Positions 1 to 7,889 of a stretch of DNA of 44,384 nucleotides are shown here, in pieces. Numbering within the stretch: position 1 is the first letter of the stretch; each line of letters begins with the position of its first letter. The position numbers and the translations under genes are program-made. The notes beneath the pieces were generated by a model. The model was given only the letters and a program-made list of their open reading frames with translations. It was not told the DNA's origin and searched no databases. This DNA is from Nocardiopsis endophytica (GTDB lineage Bacteria; Actinomycetota; Actinomycetes; Streptosporangiales; Streptosporangiaceae). The stretch spans positions 1-44,384 of the forward strand of contig NZ_JAQFWQ010000056.1 in the NCBI RefSeq assembly GCF_027706725.1, written 5' to 3'.

Positions 1-250
1 GGCGCCACGAGCGCGGGCGAGCACGCGTCCACCTGGTCGCGTTGCCGCCTGGACCACGAGGGGCCCGCCGGACGGCAGGCAGCGCCGGGGAACCGCCTCG
101 CTCACCCCGTCGCCGCCCTCCACGGTGACCATGCACACGCGCCGCGCCCGACAGCGCTACCCAAAGGGCCGCTGACCTCCGTCGTCGCTGCCCTCCGACC
201 CTGCACCCTGTTGGGCCGCCGGCCGGCTGGGGCCCTGAAGCGGGGTACCG
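1..250 (-). repeat. 220-bp intergenic repeat, copy 1 (inverted, cut by window edge)
   Basis: Read on the minus strand this stretch matches the repeats at 23387-23771 and 43896-44316: a GGCGACGACGGAGG-like start, then a GTGTGCRTGGTC block, GGCGACGGNGTGAGCG, CCTGCCTGCCG and CTCGTGGTCC, ending at position 1 with GCGCTCGTGGCGCC. The last block lies just before a 62-bp palindrome in the 44116 copy. The rest of the space to 415 (251-415) holds no gene that I can support; it is less GC-rich just upstream of the first CDS (ATATAAG at about 342), probably promoter sequence. Identity to the other copies was judged by eye. Confidence 0.7.
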
Positions 251-415
251 GCCGTGCCGCCCGCCCGCCGACCTGCATCGCGCAGAGCCGAAACGTCAGG
301 GGGCCTTCTCGTCGTGGTCGGTGTCGGTGTGCTCGCCGAGATATAAGCAGTGCTTCGGTGAAAGTGAAGGAGAAATAAGTGGTGCTTTCGCTGGTGCAGT
401 GGCAGAGTACGGGGC

Positions 416-1144
416 ATGAGCGAGACCACCGCTCCGGACACGGTTCCGGAGACCGCGACCCTGCACGTGCTGAGCGTCTTCCTGGGCGGCGACGAATCCG
501 CCCCGACCGGCGGCAACGCCCTCGGCGTCTTCCTGGACACCCCCGGCCTTCCCGCGCCGCTGCGCCAGCGGATCGCCGCCGATCTGGGATTCTCCGAGAC
601 GGTGTTCGTCGAGGACGCCTCCACGGGGCGGCTGCACATCCACACCCCCGCCATCGAGCTGCCGCTGGCCGGGCACCCCCTCGTGGGCACCTCCTGGCTG
701 CTCGGCCGCCGCGGCGCGCGCCCGGCCGCGCTGCTGCCGCCCGCGGGGCCCGTGCCGACCTGGGCCGACGGCGACGTGACCTGGATCCGCGCGGACCCGG
801 GCACGGCGCCCGAGTTCATCGTGCGCCGCTTCGACACGGTGGCCGAGGTGGACGCGCTGGACGGCGGCGAGGACGGGGAGAACACGCGGGTGTGGGCCTG
901 GGAGGACGAGGCGCGCGGCCTGGTGCGCGTCCGTGTCTTCCCGCGCGCGATGGGGATCGAGGAGGACGAGGCCACCGGGGCGGCCGCCCTGCGCCTGGGC
1001 GCCGAACTCGGCCGCCCGCTGTCGATCCGCCAGGGCGTCGGGTCGCGCATCGAGGTCCGACCGGCCCCCGACGGGCTGATCGACGTCGGCGGCCGCACGG
1101 TCGCACTGGAGGAGCGCGAGTACCGCCTCCCCGCCGTCGGGTAG
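416..1144 (+). CDS. PhzF-family isomerase/epimerase-like protein
   Basis: The 242-residue protein shows the PhzF (diaminopimelate-epimerase-like) fold signatures. GGNALGVFLD lies at 32-41, LGFSETVFV at 57-65 with the family's catalytic glutamate (E61), and LPLAGHPLVGTSW at about 82-94. A second-half IEEDEATGAAAL block matches the duplicated barrel. At 242 residues it is somewhat shorter than most members (usually 260-300), trimmed mainly in loops rather than lacking a lobe. Family members act on diverse small molecules; PhzF itself isomerises a phenazine precursor, but no phenazine genes are nearby, so the substrate is unknown. The ATG at 416 was chosen because the PhzF homology begins soon after it. 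It is monocistronic and converges with the sortase unit. Confidence 0.85.
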   Translation: MSETTAPDTVPETATLHVLSVFLGGDESAPTGGNALGVFLDTPGLPAPLRQRIAADLGFSETVFVEDASTGRLHIHTPAIELPLAGHPLVGTSWLLGRRGARPAALLPPAGPVPTWADGDVTWIRADPGTAPEFIVRRFDTVAEVDALDGGEDGENTRVWAWEDEARGLVRVRVFPRAMGIEEDEATGAAALRLGAELGRPLSIRQGVGSRIEVRPAPDGLIDVGGRTVALEEREYRLPAVG

Positions 1145-1300
1145 GCACCCGCTCCTATGGTGCCCACCGGTGCCCGCCGTCCCGTCGGGATCACCGGGGA
1201 GCGGGCATCCTCCGTGGTGGAACCGCCACTGGACCGGAAGAGAGGTGGCGGTTCCACCGCGCGGGACGGGGCGGCGAGGGCGGACGTCCGCTCGGCGGAG

Positions 1301-1930
1301 TCAGTCCACCAATCGGCCGAAGACGATCAGGTTCTCCTCGTAGTGCCCGGTCGTGGGGTCGAAGGCGCCCGCGCAGGTGATCAGGCGGATCTCCGGGTGC
1401 GGCGTAGCGCCGTAGACCTGCTCGGCCGGGAACCCGTCCTTGTCCGCCCGCCGCGTGCGCTCGACCTCGAACTCGGGCGCGCTGCCGTCCTCGCGGGCCA
1501 CGGTGAACCGGTCACCCGGCCGCAGTTCCTCCAAGCGCATGAACACCGACGGGCCGTCGCTGGTGTCCCGGTGGCCGGTGATCACCGCGGGCCCAGCCTC
1601 CCCGGGCGTCGGCCCCAGGGCGTACCAGCCCGCCGACCCGGCGTCCTCCAGCGGCGGATCCTCCAGGGATCCGTCGTCGCGCAGGCCCATCTCCAGCAGC
1701 CGCGCCCGCACCCCGATCGCGTCGATGGACAGGGTCACCGGTGCGGCACGGGGGAGGGGCTCGGGTGCGGCCCCTTCGTGGTCGGCCGGCCGGGGCTCGG
1801 AGCCCCCGGCCGCCCCGGACGCGGGCGGGCGGTCGGGCGGCGGCTCCTGGGCCCCGGAGAGCACCAGGGCCGCCGCCGCTGCGGCGGCCGCCGCCACCAG
1901 GGCACCTGCGGTCCGGAGCTCACCCGGCAT
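1301..1930 (-). CDS. Class F-like sortase
   Basis: The 209-residue protein has an N-terminal hydrophobic segment (about 9-26), a Pro/Glu-rich linker (28-63) and a sortase domain to the end. The catalytic histidine is in VITGHRD (H120) and the cysteine in RLITCAGAFD (C186). The short C-terminal domain and the SIDAIGVRARLLEMGL start of the beta barrel are typical of the class E/F sortases of actinobacteria. It should be a membrane-anchored transpeptidase acting outside the cell. Its start overlaps the end of the upstream surface-protein gene by 11 nt, so the two are co-translated and that protein is the likely substrate or partner. Class F assignment is by motif only. Confidence 0.88.
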   Translation of the reverse strand: MPGELRTAGALVAAAAAAAAALVLSGAQEPPPDRPPASGAAGGSEPRPADHEGAAPEPLPRAAPVTLSIDAIGVRARLLEMGLRDDGSLEDPPLEDAGSAGWYALGPTPGEAGPAVITGHRDTSDGPSVFMRLEELRPGDRFTVAREDGSAPEFEVERTRRADKDGFPAEQVYGATPHPEIRLITCAGAFDPTTGHYEENLIVFGRLVD

Positions 1931-2459
1931 TGCGGCGCAGGCGGTGGTGGGCCACCGCGCCCAGCAGGGCGAGCGCTGCCAGGACGCCGAGGGCCGCGCC
2001 GACCGGACCGCGCGCCGCGTCGGCGGCGCTCATGGCGATACTCCGGTCGGCGGTGCCCCCTCCGCCGGTCTGCGGCGCTCCGGACGGGGTGGGTGCGGGG
2101 CCGTCGGTCACCGTGACCGTCCCCTCCACCGTCTCCCTCCCGGTGGCGGATCCCCCGGTGCAGGTCCCCGTCACCGTGTACGAACCGGGCCCGGCGTCCC
2201 CCCGAACCGTCGCGGTGGTGCTGCCGAACGTGTTGACCAGGGGGGCCTCCGCCGGTTCGGCGAAGGCGCCGGAGGTGAACTCCAGGCGCTCGGCCGGGCC
2301 CTCGCAGGAGGACTTGACGGTCACCCCGTCTCCCGGGGCGGCGGACGCCGGGAACACGACGACCTCCTCCCCGGCCGCGGCCGGGGAGGGCGCCCCCAGG
2401 GCCAATGCGCCCGCCGCCAGGAGGGCGGCGGCGGGTCCGGCGGTGGTCAGTGTCTTCAT
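1920..2459 (-). CDS. Secreted, membrane-tethered surface protein, probable sortase partner
   Basis: About 179 residues from the ATG at 2459. An upstream in-frame ATG (2546) would only add a non-signal extension. The chain is: a signal peptide (MKTLTTAGPAAALLAAG..., cleavage near APSPAAA-GEE); an extracellular Ig-like beta domain with two cysteines (SSCEGP and TGTCTGG); a linker containing PSGAPQTGGGG; a C-terminal membrane segment (VGAALGVLAALALLGAVA); and a basic tail HHRLRRNAG. This is the layout of cell-wall-sorted proteins, but the canonical LPXTG is replaced by APQTGGGG. It overlaps the sortase gene. The function is unknown; surface display by the adjacent sortase is an inference. Confidence 0.75.
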   Translation of the reverse strand: MKTLTTAGPAAALLAAGALALGAPSPAAAGEEVVVFPASAAPGDGVTVKSSCEGPAERLEFTSGAFAEPAEAPLVNTFGSTTATVRGDAGPGSYTVTGTCTGGSATGRETVEGTVTVTDGPAPTPSGAPQTGGGGTADRSIAMSAADAARGPVGAALGVLAALALLGAVAHHRLRRNAG

Positions 2460-2784
2460 CTCGGTCGACCCCTCGGCAGGCGGTGCGGGACCGCTCCGTG
2501 TGCGGGTACTGCGCTCGGGCCGCACGGGGAACGGCAGATAAGTCACTGCATGTATTGACTATGGTTACCGTAAGTAATCAACCTCTGTCCTCTTTTTCCC
2601 GGAACGCGGCCGGTGCTTGACCCGCACGCCCCCGTGCCCGCCCGGCCGCGGGTGGGCGCCGCCGCCCCGGAGAACACCGCCATCTGCGTCGGAGGAGGTC
2701 ACAAGTGCCCTATCGGGATTAGTGGTGCTACGGTCGTGCCCCAAGATCCACTACAGTTCCGGTTCACTGGAAAGAGTTCCCGAC
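2460..2784. promoter_or_regulatory. Divergent promoter region between surface-protein and metP genes
   Basis: This 325-bp gap is the most AT-rich spot nearby (2540-2600). It holds an imperfect dyad TATGGTTACCGTA at about 2555-2567 that could be an operator for the minus-strand sortase unit. On the plus strand a strong Shine-Dalgarno-like GGAGGAGG (2691-2698) precedes a five-codon GTG...TAG mini-ORF (2705-2722). The sequence then runs 62 nt to the transporter ATG, which has no clear Shine-Dalgarno itself. A TACGGT -10-like hexamer lies near 2730. Confidence 0.4.
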
Positions 2785-4341
2785 ATGCCAAAAGCACACC
2801 GCGAGCAGTGGGCGACCCGATCAGGGTTCCTGCTGGCGGCGATCGGGTCCGCGGTCGGCCTGGGGAACATCTGGCGCTTCCCCTACGTGGCCTACGAGAG
2901 CGGCGGCGGGGCGTTCCTCGTCCCCTATCTGGTCGCCCTGCTCACGGCGGGAATCCCGCTGCTGATCCTCTCGTACTCCATCGGCCACCGCTTCCGGGCC
3001 TCGCCCCCCGTGGCCCTGCGCCGCCTGTCCCGCCCGGCCGAGGCGATCGGCTGGTGGCAGGTCCTCATCAGCTTCTTCATCGCCATCTACTACGCCGTCA
3101 TCATCGCCTGGGCGATCCGCTACGCCGGGTTCTCCATCGGCGAGCAGTGGGGCGACGACCCCGACGGCTTCTTCGGCGGGACCTTCCTCGGCGTCACCGA
3201 GGCGGGCGACTTCGGCACCTACAACGTCGGCGTGGCCGTCCCGCTCATCGCGGTGTGGATCATCGTGCTGCTGCTGCTCGGCTTCGGCGTGCGCCGCGGC
3301 ATCGAGGTCGCCAACAAGATCTTCATGCCGCTGCTCCTGGTGCTCTTCGGCGCGCTCGTGGTGCGTGCGGTGACCCTGGAGGGCGCCGGCGCGGGCCTGA
3401 ACGCGCTCTTCGCGCCGAACTGGGCCGCGCTGGCCGACGGCTCGGTCTGGGTGGCCGCCTACGGGCAGATCTTCTTCTCGCTGTCCATCGGCTTCGGCAT
3501 CATGATCACCTACGCCTCCTACCTGCGCCGCAAGGCCGACCTGACCGGCACGGCGCTGGTCGCCGGGTTCGCCAACAGCTCGTTCGAGCTGCTCGCCGGG
3601 ATCGGCGTGTTCTCCGCCCTGGGCTTCATGGCGGTGCAGCAGGGCGTGGCGGTCGAGGACGTGGCCGCGGGCGGGATCGGGCTGGCCTTCGTCGCCTTCC
3701 CGCAGATCATCTCCGAGATGCCCGCAGGGCCGCTGTTCGGCGTGCTGTTCTTCGTCTCGCTGGTCGTCGCCGGGCTCTCGTCGCTCATCAGCATCGTTCA
3801 GGTGGTCGTCGGGGCCGTGCAGGACCGCTTCGGGGTCGGCCGGGTGCCCGCCGTGGCCGTCGTCGGCGGCGCCACCGCCGTGGTCTCCATCGCGCTGTTC
3901 CCGGCCGGGCAGGGCCTCATCCTGCTCGACACCGTCGACCACTGGATCAACCAGTACGGCATCGCCCTGGCGTCCCTGGTGCTGGTCGTGGCCGTGGCCT
4001 GGGCCCTGCGCGCCCTGCCCGCGATGCAGCGCTACACCGACGCCATCTCGTCGGTGCCGCTGCGCGGCTGGTGGGTCGCCGCCCTGGGCGTGATCACCCC
4101 GCTCGTGCTGGGCTGGATGATGTACGACAGCCTCAAGGCCGAGTTCAGCGCGCCCTACGAGGACTACCCGCAGTGGTTCCTCAACGCGGCCGGATGGGGC
4201 GTGGCGGGCGGCGTCATCGTCGTCGCGGTCCTGCTCACCGCCGTGCTGTGGAAGCGTGACGTCGGAACCGCCGAGGACGACCTCGAACGCGAACGGCAGG
4301 AGGCGGCCGCCGGAAAGGCCGCCGGGGAAGGAGACGCCTGA
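2785..4341 (+). CDS. metP: NSS-family sodium-dependent amino-acid transporter (MetP type)
   Basis: The 518-residue polytopic membrane protein has the neurotransmitter:sodium symporter signature at the N-terminus: WATRSGFLLAAIGSAVGLGN then IWRFPYVAYESGGGAFLVPY, the helix that forms the sodium and substrate sites. About 11-12 hydrophobic segments follow, and a charged Glu/Ala-rich tail ends the protein. It imports a small neutral amino acid with sodium. Methionine (and alanine) is suggested by the tiny downstream gene, since the two-gene MetP-MetS pair is known from Corynebacterium. Length fits the bacterial family. The ATG at 2785 was chosen because the conserved helix starts about 10 residues later; it lacks a strong ribosome site. 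Its stop overlaps the next gene's start (TGATG). Confidence 0.88.
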   Translation: MPKAHREQWATRSGFLLAAIGSAVGLGNIWRFPYVAYESGGGAFLVPYLVALLTAGIPLLILSYSIGHRFRASPPVALRRLSRPAEAIGWWQVLISFFIAIYYAVIIAWAIRYAGFSIGEQWGDDPDGFFGGTFLGVTEAGDFGTYNVGVAVPLIAVWIIVLLLLGFGVRRGIEVANKIFMPLLLVLFGALVVRAVTLEGAGAGLNALFAPNWAALADGSVWVAAYGQIFFSLSIGFGIMITYASYLRRKADLTGTALVAGFANSSFELLAGIGVFSALGFMAVQQGVAVEDVAAGGIGLAFVAFPQIISEMPAGPLFGVLFFVSLVVAGLSSLISIVQVVVGAVQDRFGVGRVPAVAVVGGATAVVSIALFPAGQGLILLDTVDHWINQYGIALASLVLVVAVAWALRALPAMQRYTDAISSVPLRGWWVAALGVITPLVLGWMMYDSLKAEFSAPYEDYPQWFLNAAGWGVAGGVIVVAVLLTAVLWKRDVGTAEDDLERERQEAAAGKAAGEGDA

Positions 4342-4469
4342 TGTCGACCGGAGCCGTCGTCATGCTGGTCGTGGCCATCGTCATCATCTGGGGCGGGCTG
4401 GCCGCCTCTGCGCTGTGGCTGCGCGCCCACCCCGACGCCGAGGACGCGGCCCGCCGCCAGGCGGGCTGA
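4341..4469 (+). CDS. metS: Small subunit of NSS methionine/alanine importer (MetS-like)
   Basis: This is a 42-residue ORF: MSTGAVVMLVVAIVIIWGG, a single transmembrane helix, then LAASALWLRAHPDAEDAARR and a short end. The helix followed by a short polar tail with HPD is typical of MetS-like small subunits that accompany NSS transporters in actinobacteria and are needed for uptake. It starts one base inside the metP stop codon and is followed by a strong terminator, so metPS is a complete two-gene operon. Its short length makes it easy to miss; the call rests on position, size and the single helix. Confidence 0.82.
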   Translation: MSTGAVVMLVVAIVIIWGGLAASALWLRAHPDAEDAARRQAG

Positions 4470-4489
4470 CGACCCCGCGCGCACACGGA

Positions 4490-4519
4490 GGCGCCCGGTC
4501 CCGGACGGGGCCGGGCGCC
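4490..4519 (+). terminator. Terminator of metPS
   Basis: A near-perfect 14-bp stem (GGCGCCCGGTCCCG against CGGGGCCGGGCGCC) lies 20 nt after the metS stop. It also lies downstream of the convergent Lrp gene, so it could serve both strands. Confidence 0.8.
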
Positions 4520-4577
4520 CTTGCGTCCGGCCCCCTCCCGCCTTCCGATCGCAAGGCGCGCCCCGGCGTGCCCCGCC

Positions 4578-5015
4578 TCAGGGCGGTGCCACCGGCCGCC
4601 AGGGCACCGGGGTGGACAGCACCATCGTGCTGGACGGCCGCCCGTGCTCGGCCAGGCGGTCGATCAGGTCCTCGAACCGCTCCATCGAGCGCACCGCCAC
4701 CAGCAGCACGCAGCAGGCGTCCCCGGTGACCCGGTGCAGCTGCAGGATCTCGGGCCAGGCCATGGCCTCCTCGTCGCGCAGCAGGCAGCGCGCCCCGAAG
4801 CACTCCATGCGCACCAGCGCGGTCACCGCCAGCCCGGCCGCCGCGGGGTCCACCCGGGCGTGGTACCCGGTGATGATGCCCCGGTCGGTCAGCCGCCGCA
4901 CCCGCTCGGCCACGGCGGGGGAGGACATCCGCACCCGCCGCGCCAGCTCGTTGTAGGACAGCCGCCCGTCGGCCTGGAGCTCGGCGAGGATCCGCCGGTC
5001 GACCCCGTCCAGCAT
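4578..5015 (-). CDS. Lrp/AsnC-family regulator, divergent from kynA
   Basis: The 145-residue protein has an N-terminal winged helix-turn-helix (MLDGVDRRILAELQADGRLS then YNELARRVRMSSPAVAERVR) and a C-terminal ligand-binding RAM domain (ALVRMECFG... TGDACCVLLVAV). This is the full length of a feast/famine regulator. It is divergently transcribed from the kynA-kynU pair across 170 bp, the usual place for the local regulator, so tryptophan or a kynurenine-pathway intermediate is a likely effector. The RAM domain carries several cysteines (C at about 72, 76, 100 and 101), more than usual for the family. The effector and direction of control are inferred. Confidence 0.9.
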   Translation of the reverse strand: MLDGVDRRILAELQADGRLSYNELARRVRMSSPAVAERVRRLTDRGIITGYHARVDPAAAGLAVTALVRMECFGARCLLRDEEAMAWPEILQLHRVTGDACCVLLVAVRSMERFEDLIDRLAEHGRPSSTMVLSTPVPWRPVAPP

Positions 5016-5185
5016 CGCCTTCCCTTCGCCAAGGTGGACGCCGGAAATCCATTATGACCGCAAAGTCGGACACCGTGGTCGATAGGCGCCGTCCATTCTC
5101 ATTCCGTGTGATCTGCTGCATGCTGAGGGCTCGGGGACGCCCCCGGCGCCGGGCCGGGGCCTGAGCAGCGAAGAGGTGGGCGACG

Positions 5186-6052
5186 ATGCCGATCCCGTCC
5201 GCGGCCGAGCGCAGACGCGAGGAGCGGGCCGCACGCACCGGCGGCGAACCGGAACTCGAGATCGCGGGCACCACCCCCTACGCCCGCTACGGCGCCATCG
5301 ACACCCTGCTCGACCTGCAGCGCCCGCGCACCGACGAGCCGTCCGAGACCTCCTTCATCATCGCCACCCAGGTGATGGAGCTGCTGTTCACCCTGCTCGC
5401 CGGGCACTGGGAGCGGGCCCGGGACGCCATGGAGGACGACGACGTGCCCGCCGCCCTGGCCGAACTGCGCCGGGGCGCGCACGTGCAGGACGTGCTGGTC
5501 TCCTCCTGGGACCTGCTCGCCGACCTGAGCCCCACCGAGTTCTCCCGCTTCCGCGACGCCCTGGGCGACGCCTCGGGCTTCCAGTCGCACACCTACCGCA
5601 GGCTGGAGTTCCTGCTCGGCAACACCTCCGAGCCGATGCTGCGCCCGCACAAGGGCTCCCCGCGCGCCCGCGCCGAGCTGGAGCGCGCGATGTCCGAGCC
5701 CGGCCTGTACGACGCGGCGCTGCGCCTGCTCGCCCGGCGCGGCCTCCCCGTGCCCGGCGAGGCGCTGGAGCGCGACCGGACCCGGCCCTACGCCGAGCAC
5801 GACGGGGTGCGCGCCGCCTGGGCACGCGTCTACGCCGACGACACCCCGGGCAACGACCTGTTCACCCTGGCCGAGGCGCTGCTGGACACCGCCGAGCGGG
5901 TCACCCGGTGGCGGCAGCGGCACCTGGCGGCGGTCAAGCGCTCCATGGGCGCCAAGCCCGGGACCGGCGGCTCGAACGGCCTGCGCTGGCTGGCCGACAA
6001 CGCCGCCCAGGACGTCTTCCCCGAACTGTGGTCGCTGCGCACCGAGCTGTGA
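5186..6052 (+). CDS. kynA: Tryptophan 2,3-dioxygenase
   Basis: The 288-residue haem enzyme opens the indole ring of L-tryptophan to N-formylkynurenine, the first step of the kynurenine pathway. Family blocks are present in order: TTPYARYGAIDTLLDLQRP, DEPSETSFIIATQVMELLF, DASGFQSHTYRRLEFLLGN, and RQRHLAAVKRSMG with GTGGSNGLRWL. The proximal haem histidine is H246, and the GTGGS loop closes over the substrate. The ATG at 5186 has an AGAGGTGGG ribosome site. It is the first gene of an operon with kynureninase, 47 nt downstream. No kynurenine formamidase gene lies in the window. Confidence 0.95.
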   Translation: MPIPSAAERRREERAARTGGEPELEIAGTTPYARYGAIDTLLDLQRPRTDEPSETSFIIATQVMELLFTLLAGHWERARDAMEDDDVPAALAELRRGAHVQDVLVSSWDLLADLSPTEFSRFRDALGDASGFQSHTYRRLEFLLGNTSEPMLRPHKGSPRARAELERAMSEPGLYDAALRLLARRGLPVPGEALERDRTRPYAEHDGVRAAWARVYADDTPGNDLFTLAEALLDTAERVTRWRQRHLAAVKRSMGAKPGTGGSNGLRWLADNAAQDVFPELWSLRTEL

Positions 6053-6099
6053 GAGCCACCACCGGAACCCGTGAGCGGAAACGAGAAGGGAACCGCCGC

Positions 6100-7347
6100 A
6101 TGGCGCCCGTGACCAGAGAAGAGTGCGCGAAGCGCGACGCCGAGGACCCCCTGGCCGCGTTCCGCGGCGAGTTCCGGCTCCCCGAGGGCGTGATCTACCT
6201 CGACGGCAACTCGCTGGGGGCGCTGCCCGCCTCCGTGCCCGGACGCGTCGCCGACATGATCGAGCGCGAATGGGGCCGGGGCCTCATCGCGAGCTGGAAC
6301 GACGCCGGGTGGTGGGACAAGCCGCGCGAGCTGGGCGCCCTGCTGGCCCCGCTGCTCGGCGCCGCCGGGGACGAGGTGGTGGTCGGCGACGGCGTCTCCG
6401 CCAACATCTTCAAGACCCTGGTCGCCGGGCTGCGCCTGAACCCCGGGCGCACCGTGCTGCTCGGCGAGGACGGCAACTTCCCCACCGACCTGTACATCAC
6501 CCAGGGCGCCGCCGAGATCACCGGCGCCGAGGAGCGGCGCGCCCCCGCCCGCCCCGACGCCCTGGAGGAGGCGCTGTCCGGGGGAGACGTGGCGGTCCTG
6601 CTGCTCAGCCACGTGGACTACCGGACCGGTGAGCTGCGGGACATGGCGGCGATCACCGAGATCGCGCACCGCCACGGCGCCCTGGTCATATGGGACCTGT
6701 GCCACAGTGCGGGCGCGCTCCCGATCGACCTGGACGGCTGCGGGGCCGACTTCGCGGTCGGCTGCACCTACAAGTACCTGAACGCGGGCCCCGGCGCCCC
6801 CGGCTTCGTCTATGCCGCCCGGCGCCACCAGCCGCACCTGCGCCAGCCCCTCAGCGGCTGGCACGGGCACGCCCGCCCCTTCGGCTTCGAGCCCGACTAC
6901 CGGCCCGCGGACGGCGCCTCCCGCCTGCTCAGCGGGTCCCAGCCGCTGGTCGCCGACGCGGCGCTGGAGGCCAGCCTGCAGGTGTGGTCGCGGGTGGACA
7001 TGGAGCAGGTGCGCGCCAAGAGCCTGGCCCTGACCGACCTGTTCATCTCCATCGCGGCGCCGGGCGGCACCGGCCCGGACGGGCTGCGCCTGGTCACCCC
7101 CGCCGAACCGGAGCGGCGCGGCAGCCAGGTGTCGCTGGCGCACCCGGACGGCTACCCGATCGTCCAGGCGCTGATCGCGCGCGGCGTCATCGGCGACTTC
7201 CGCGCCCCCGACGTGCTCCGGTTCGGGTTCACCCCGCTTTACCTGGGGTACACCGAGGTGTTCGACGCGGCGACCGCGCTGGTGGAGGTCATCGAGAGCG
7301 GCGAGTGGCGCGATCCCCGCCACTCCAGGCGTTCCCAGGTCACCTGA
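6100..7347 (+). CDS. kynU: Kynureninase
   Basis: The 415-residue PLP enzyme cleaves kynurenine (or 3-hydroxykynurenine) to anthranilate and alanine. Diagnostic stretches are IYLDGNSLGALP (32-43), WWDKPRELGALLAP, ANIFKTLVAGLRLNPGR, HVDYRTGELRDM and IWDLCHSAGALPIDL (D199 pairs with the PLP nitrogen). CTYKYLNAGPGAPGF follows, with the Schiff-base lysine K225. The GSQPLVADAALEASL and RFGFTPLYLGYTEV ends are also present. Length is normal. The ATG at 6100 has GAGAAGGG ten bases upstream. It is the second gene of the kynA operon and probably responds to the divergent Lrp regulator. Confidence 0.95.
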   Translation: MAPVTREECAKRDAEDPLAAFRGEFRLPEGVIYLDGNSLGALPASVPGRVADMIEREWGRGLIASWNDAGWWDKPRELGALLAPLLGAAGDEVVVGDGVSANIFKTLVAGLRLNPGRTVLLGEDGNFPTDLYITQGAAEITGAEERRAPARPDALEEALSGGDVAVLLLSHVDYRTGELRDMAAITEIAHRHGALVIWDLCHSAGALPIDLDGCGADFAVGCTYKYLNAGPGAPGFVYAARRHQPHLRQPLSGWHGHARPFGFEPDYRPADGASRLLSGSQPLVADAALEASLQVWSRVDMEQVRAKSLALTDLFISIAAPGGTGPDGLRLVTPAEPERRGSQVSLAHPDGYPIVQALIARGVIGDFRAPDVLRFGFTPLYLGYTEVFDAATALVEVIESGEWRDPRHSRRSQVT

Positions 7348-7450
7348 CCGGTCAGGGGCGGCCTTCCGGCGGCCCTGCGGAGGGCGCCCGAGACCAGGGC
7401 CGCACGATGGTGTGACGAGCACCGCTTTTTTACCCGATCGAGATGCGAGA

Positions 7451-7487
7451 GCCCCTGCGGCGCGGGCGGTCCCGACGCCGCAGGGGC
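7451..7487 (+). terminator. Terminator of kynAU
   Basis: A perfect 12-bp stem GCCCCTGCGGCG / CGCCGCAGGGGC with a 13-nt loop, followed by TTC. It lies about 100 nt after the kynU stop; a T6 run at 7428-7433 lies just upstream of it. Confidence 0.85.
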
Positions 7488-7889
7488 TTCACTGTGGCCT
7501 CGTTGACCTGCGTTTTTACCATCAGCCCCATCGCGTTTTACTTTTTCGTGGGTTACAGTCCTTCGTGACCGGTTCGTGACCTGGGGGTCGCGGACCGGTG
7601 CCCGTCCCGGCCGCGCCCCATCGCGGGCCGGGCAGAACGAGGCCCCCGATCTTCTCGGGGACCGGAGTGGCCGGCGTGCGAGCCGGACTCCTCAAGGCGG
7701 CGCCGCCCCCGCGGCGCTCGGGGTCCCAACCCCCGCAAAACGCCGGTCCCCACCCACGCGACCGCAACGCGGGCCGCCCGGCCCGTGTCCGGTCCGCATG
7801 CCCCGGATCCGCCGCGCCCTTGATCCGCCGTGCCCGGATTCGCCTGTGCCTCGTTCGGTCCTGTCTCCGACCCACAGTGGTTTCACTCA
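7488..7889 (+). promoter_or_regulatory. Long leader/promoter region of the DPBB protein gene
   Basis: No convincing gene occurs here. An AT-richer start (TTTTTACCATCAGCCCC, GTTTTACTTTTTCGTGGG) is followed by two direct copies of TTCGTGACC (7563-7571 and 7574-7582) separated by GG, a candidate operator or activator site. A GC-rich leader with small stem-loops follows (for example CCCCGATCTTCTCGGGG near 7646-7662). I looked for a c-di-AMP (ydaO) riboswitch, common before wall-enzyme genes in actinobacteria, and did not find its conserved blocks. Confidence 0.35.

Noticed and set aside
7488-7829. ydaO-type c-di-AMP riboswitch before the wall protein gene
   Set aside because: Its conserved blocks could not be found in the leader.
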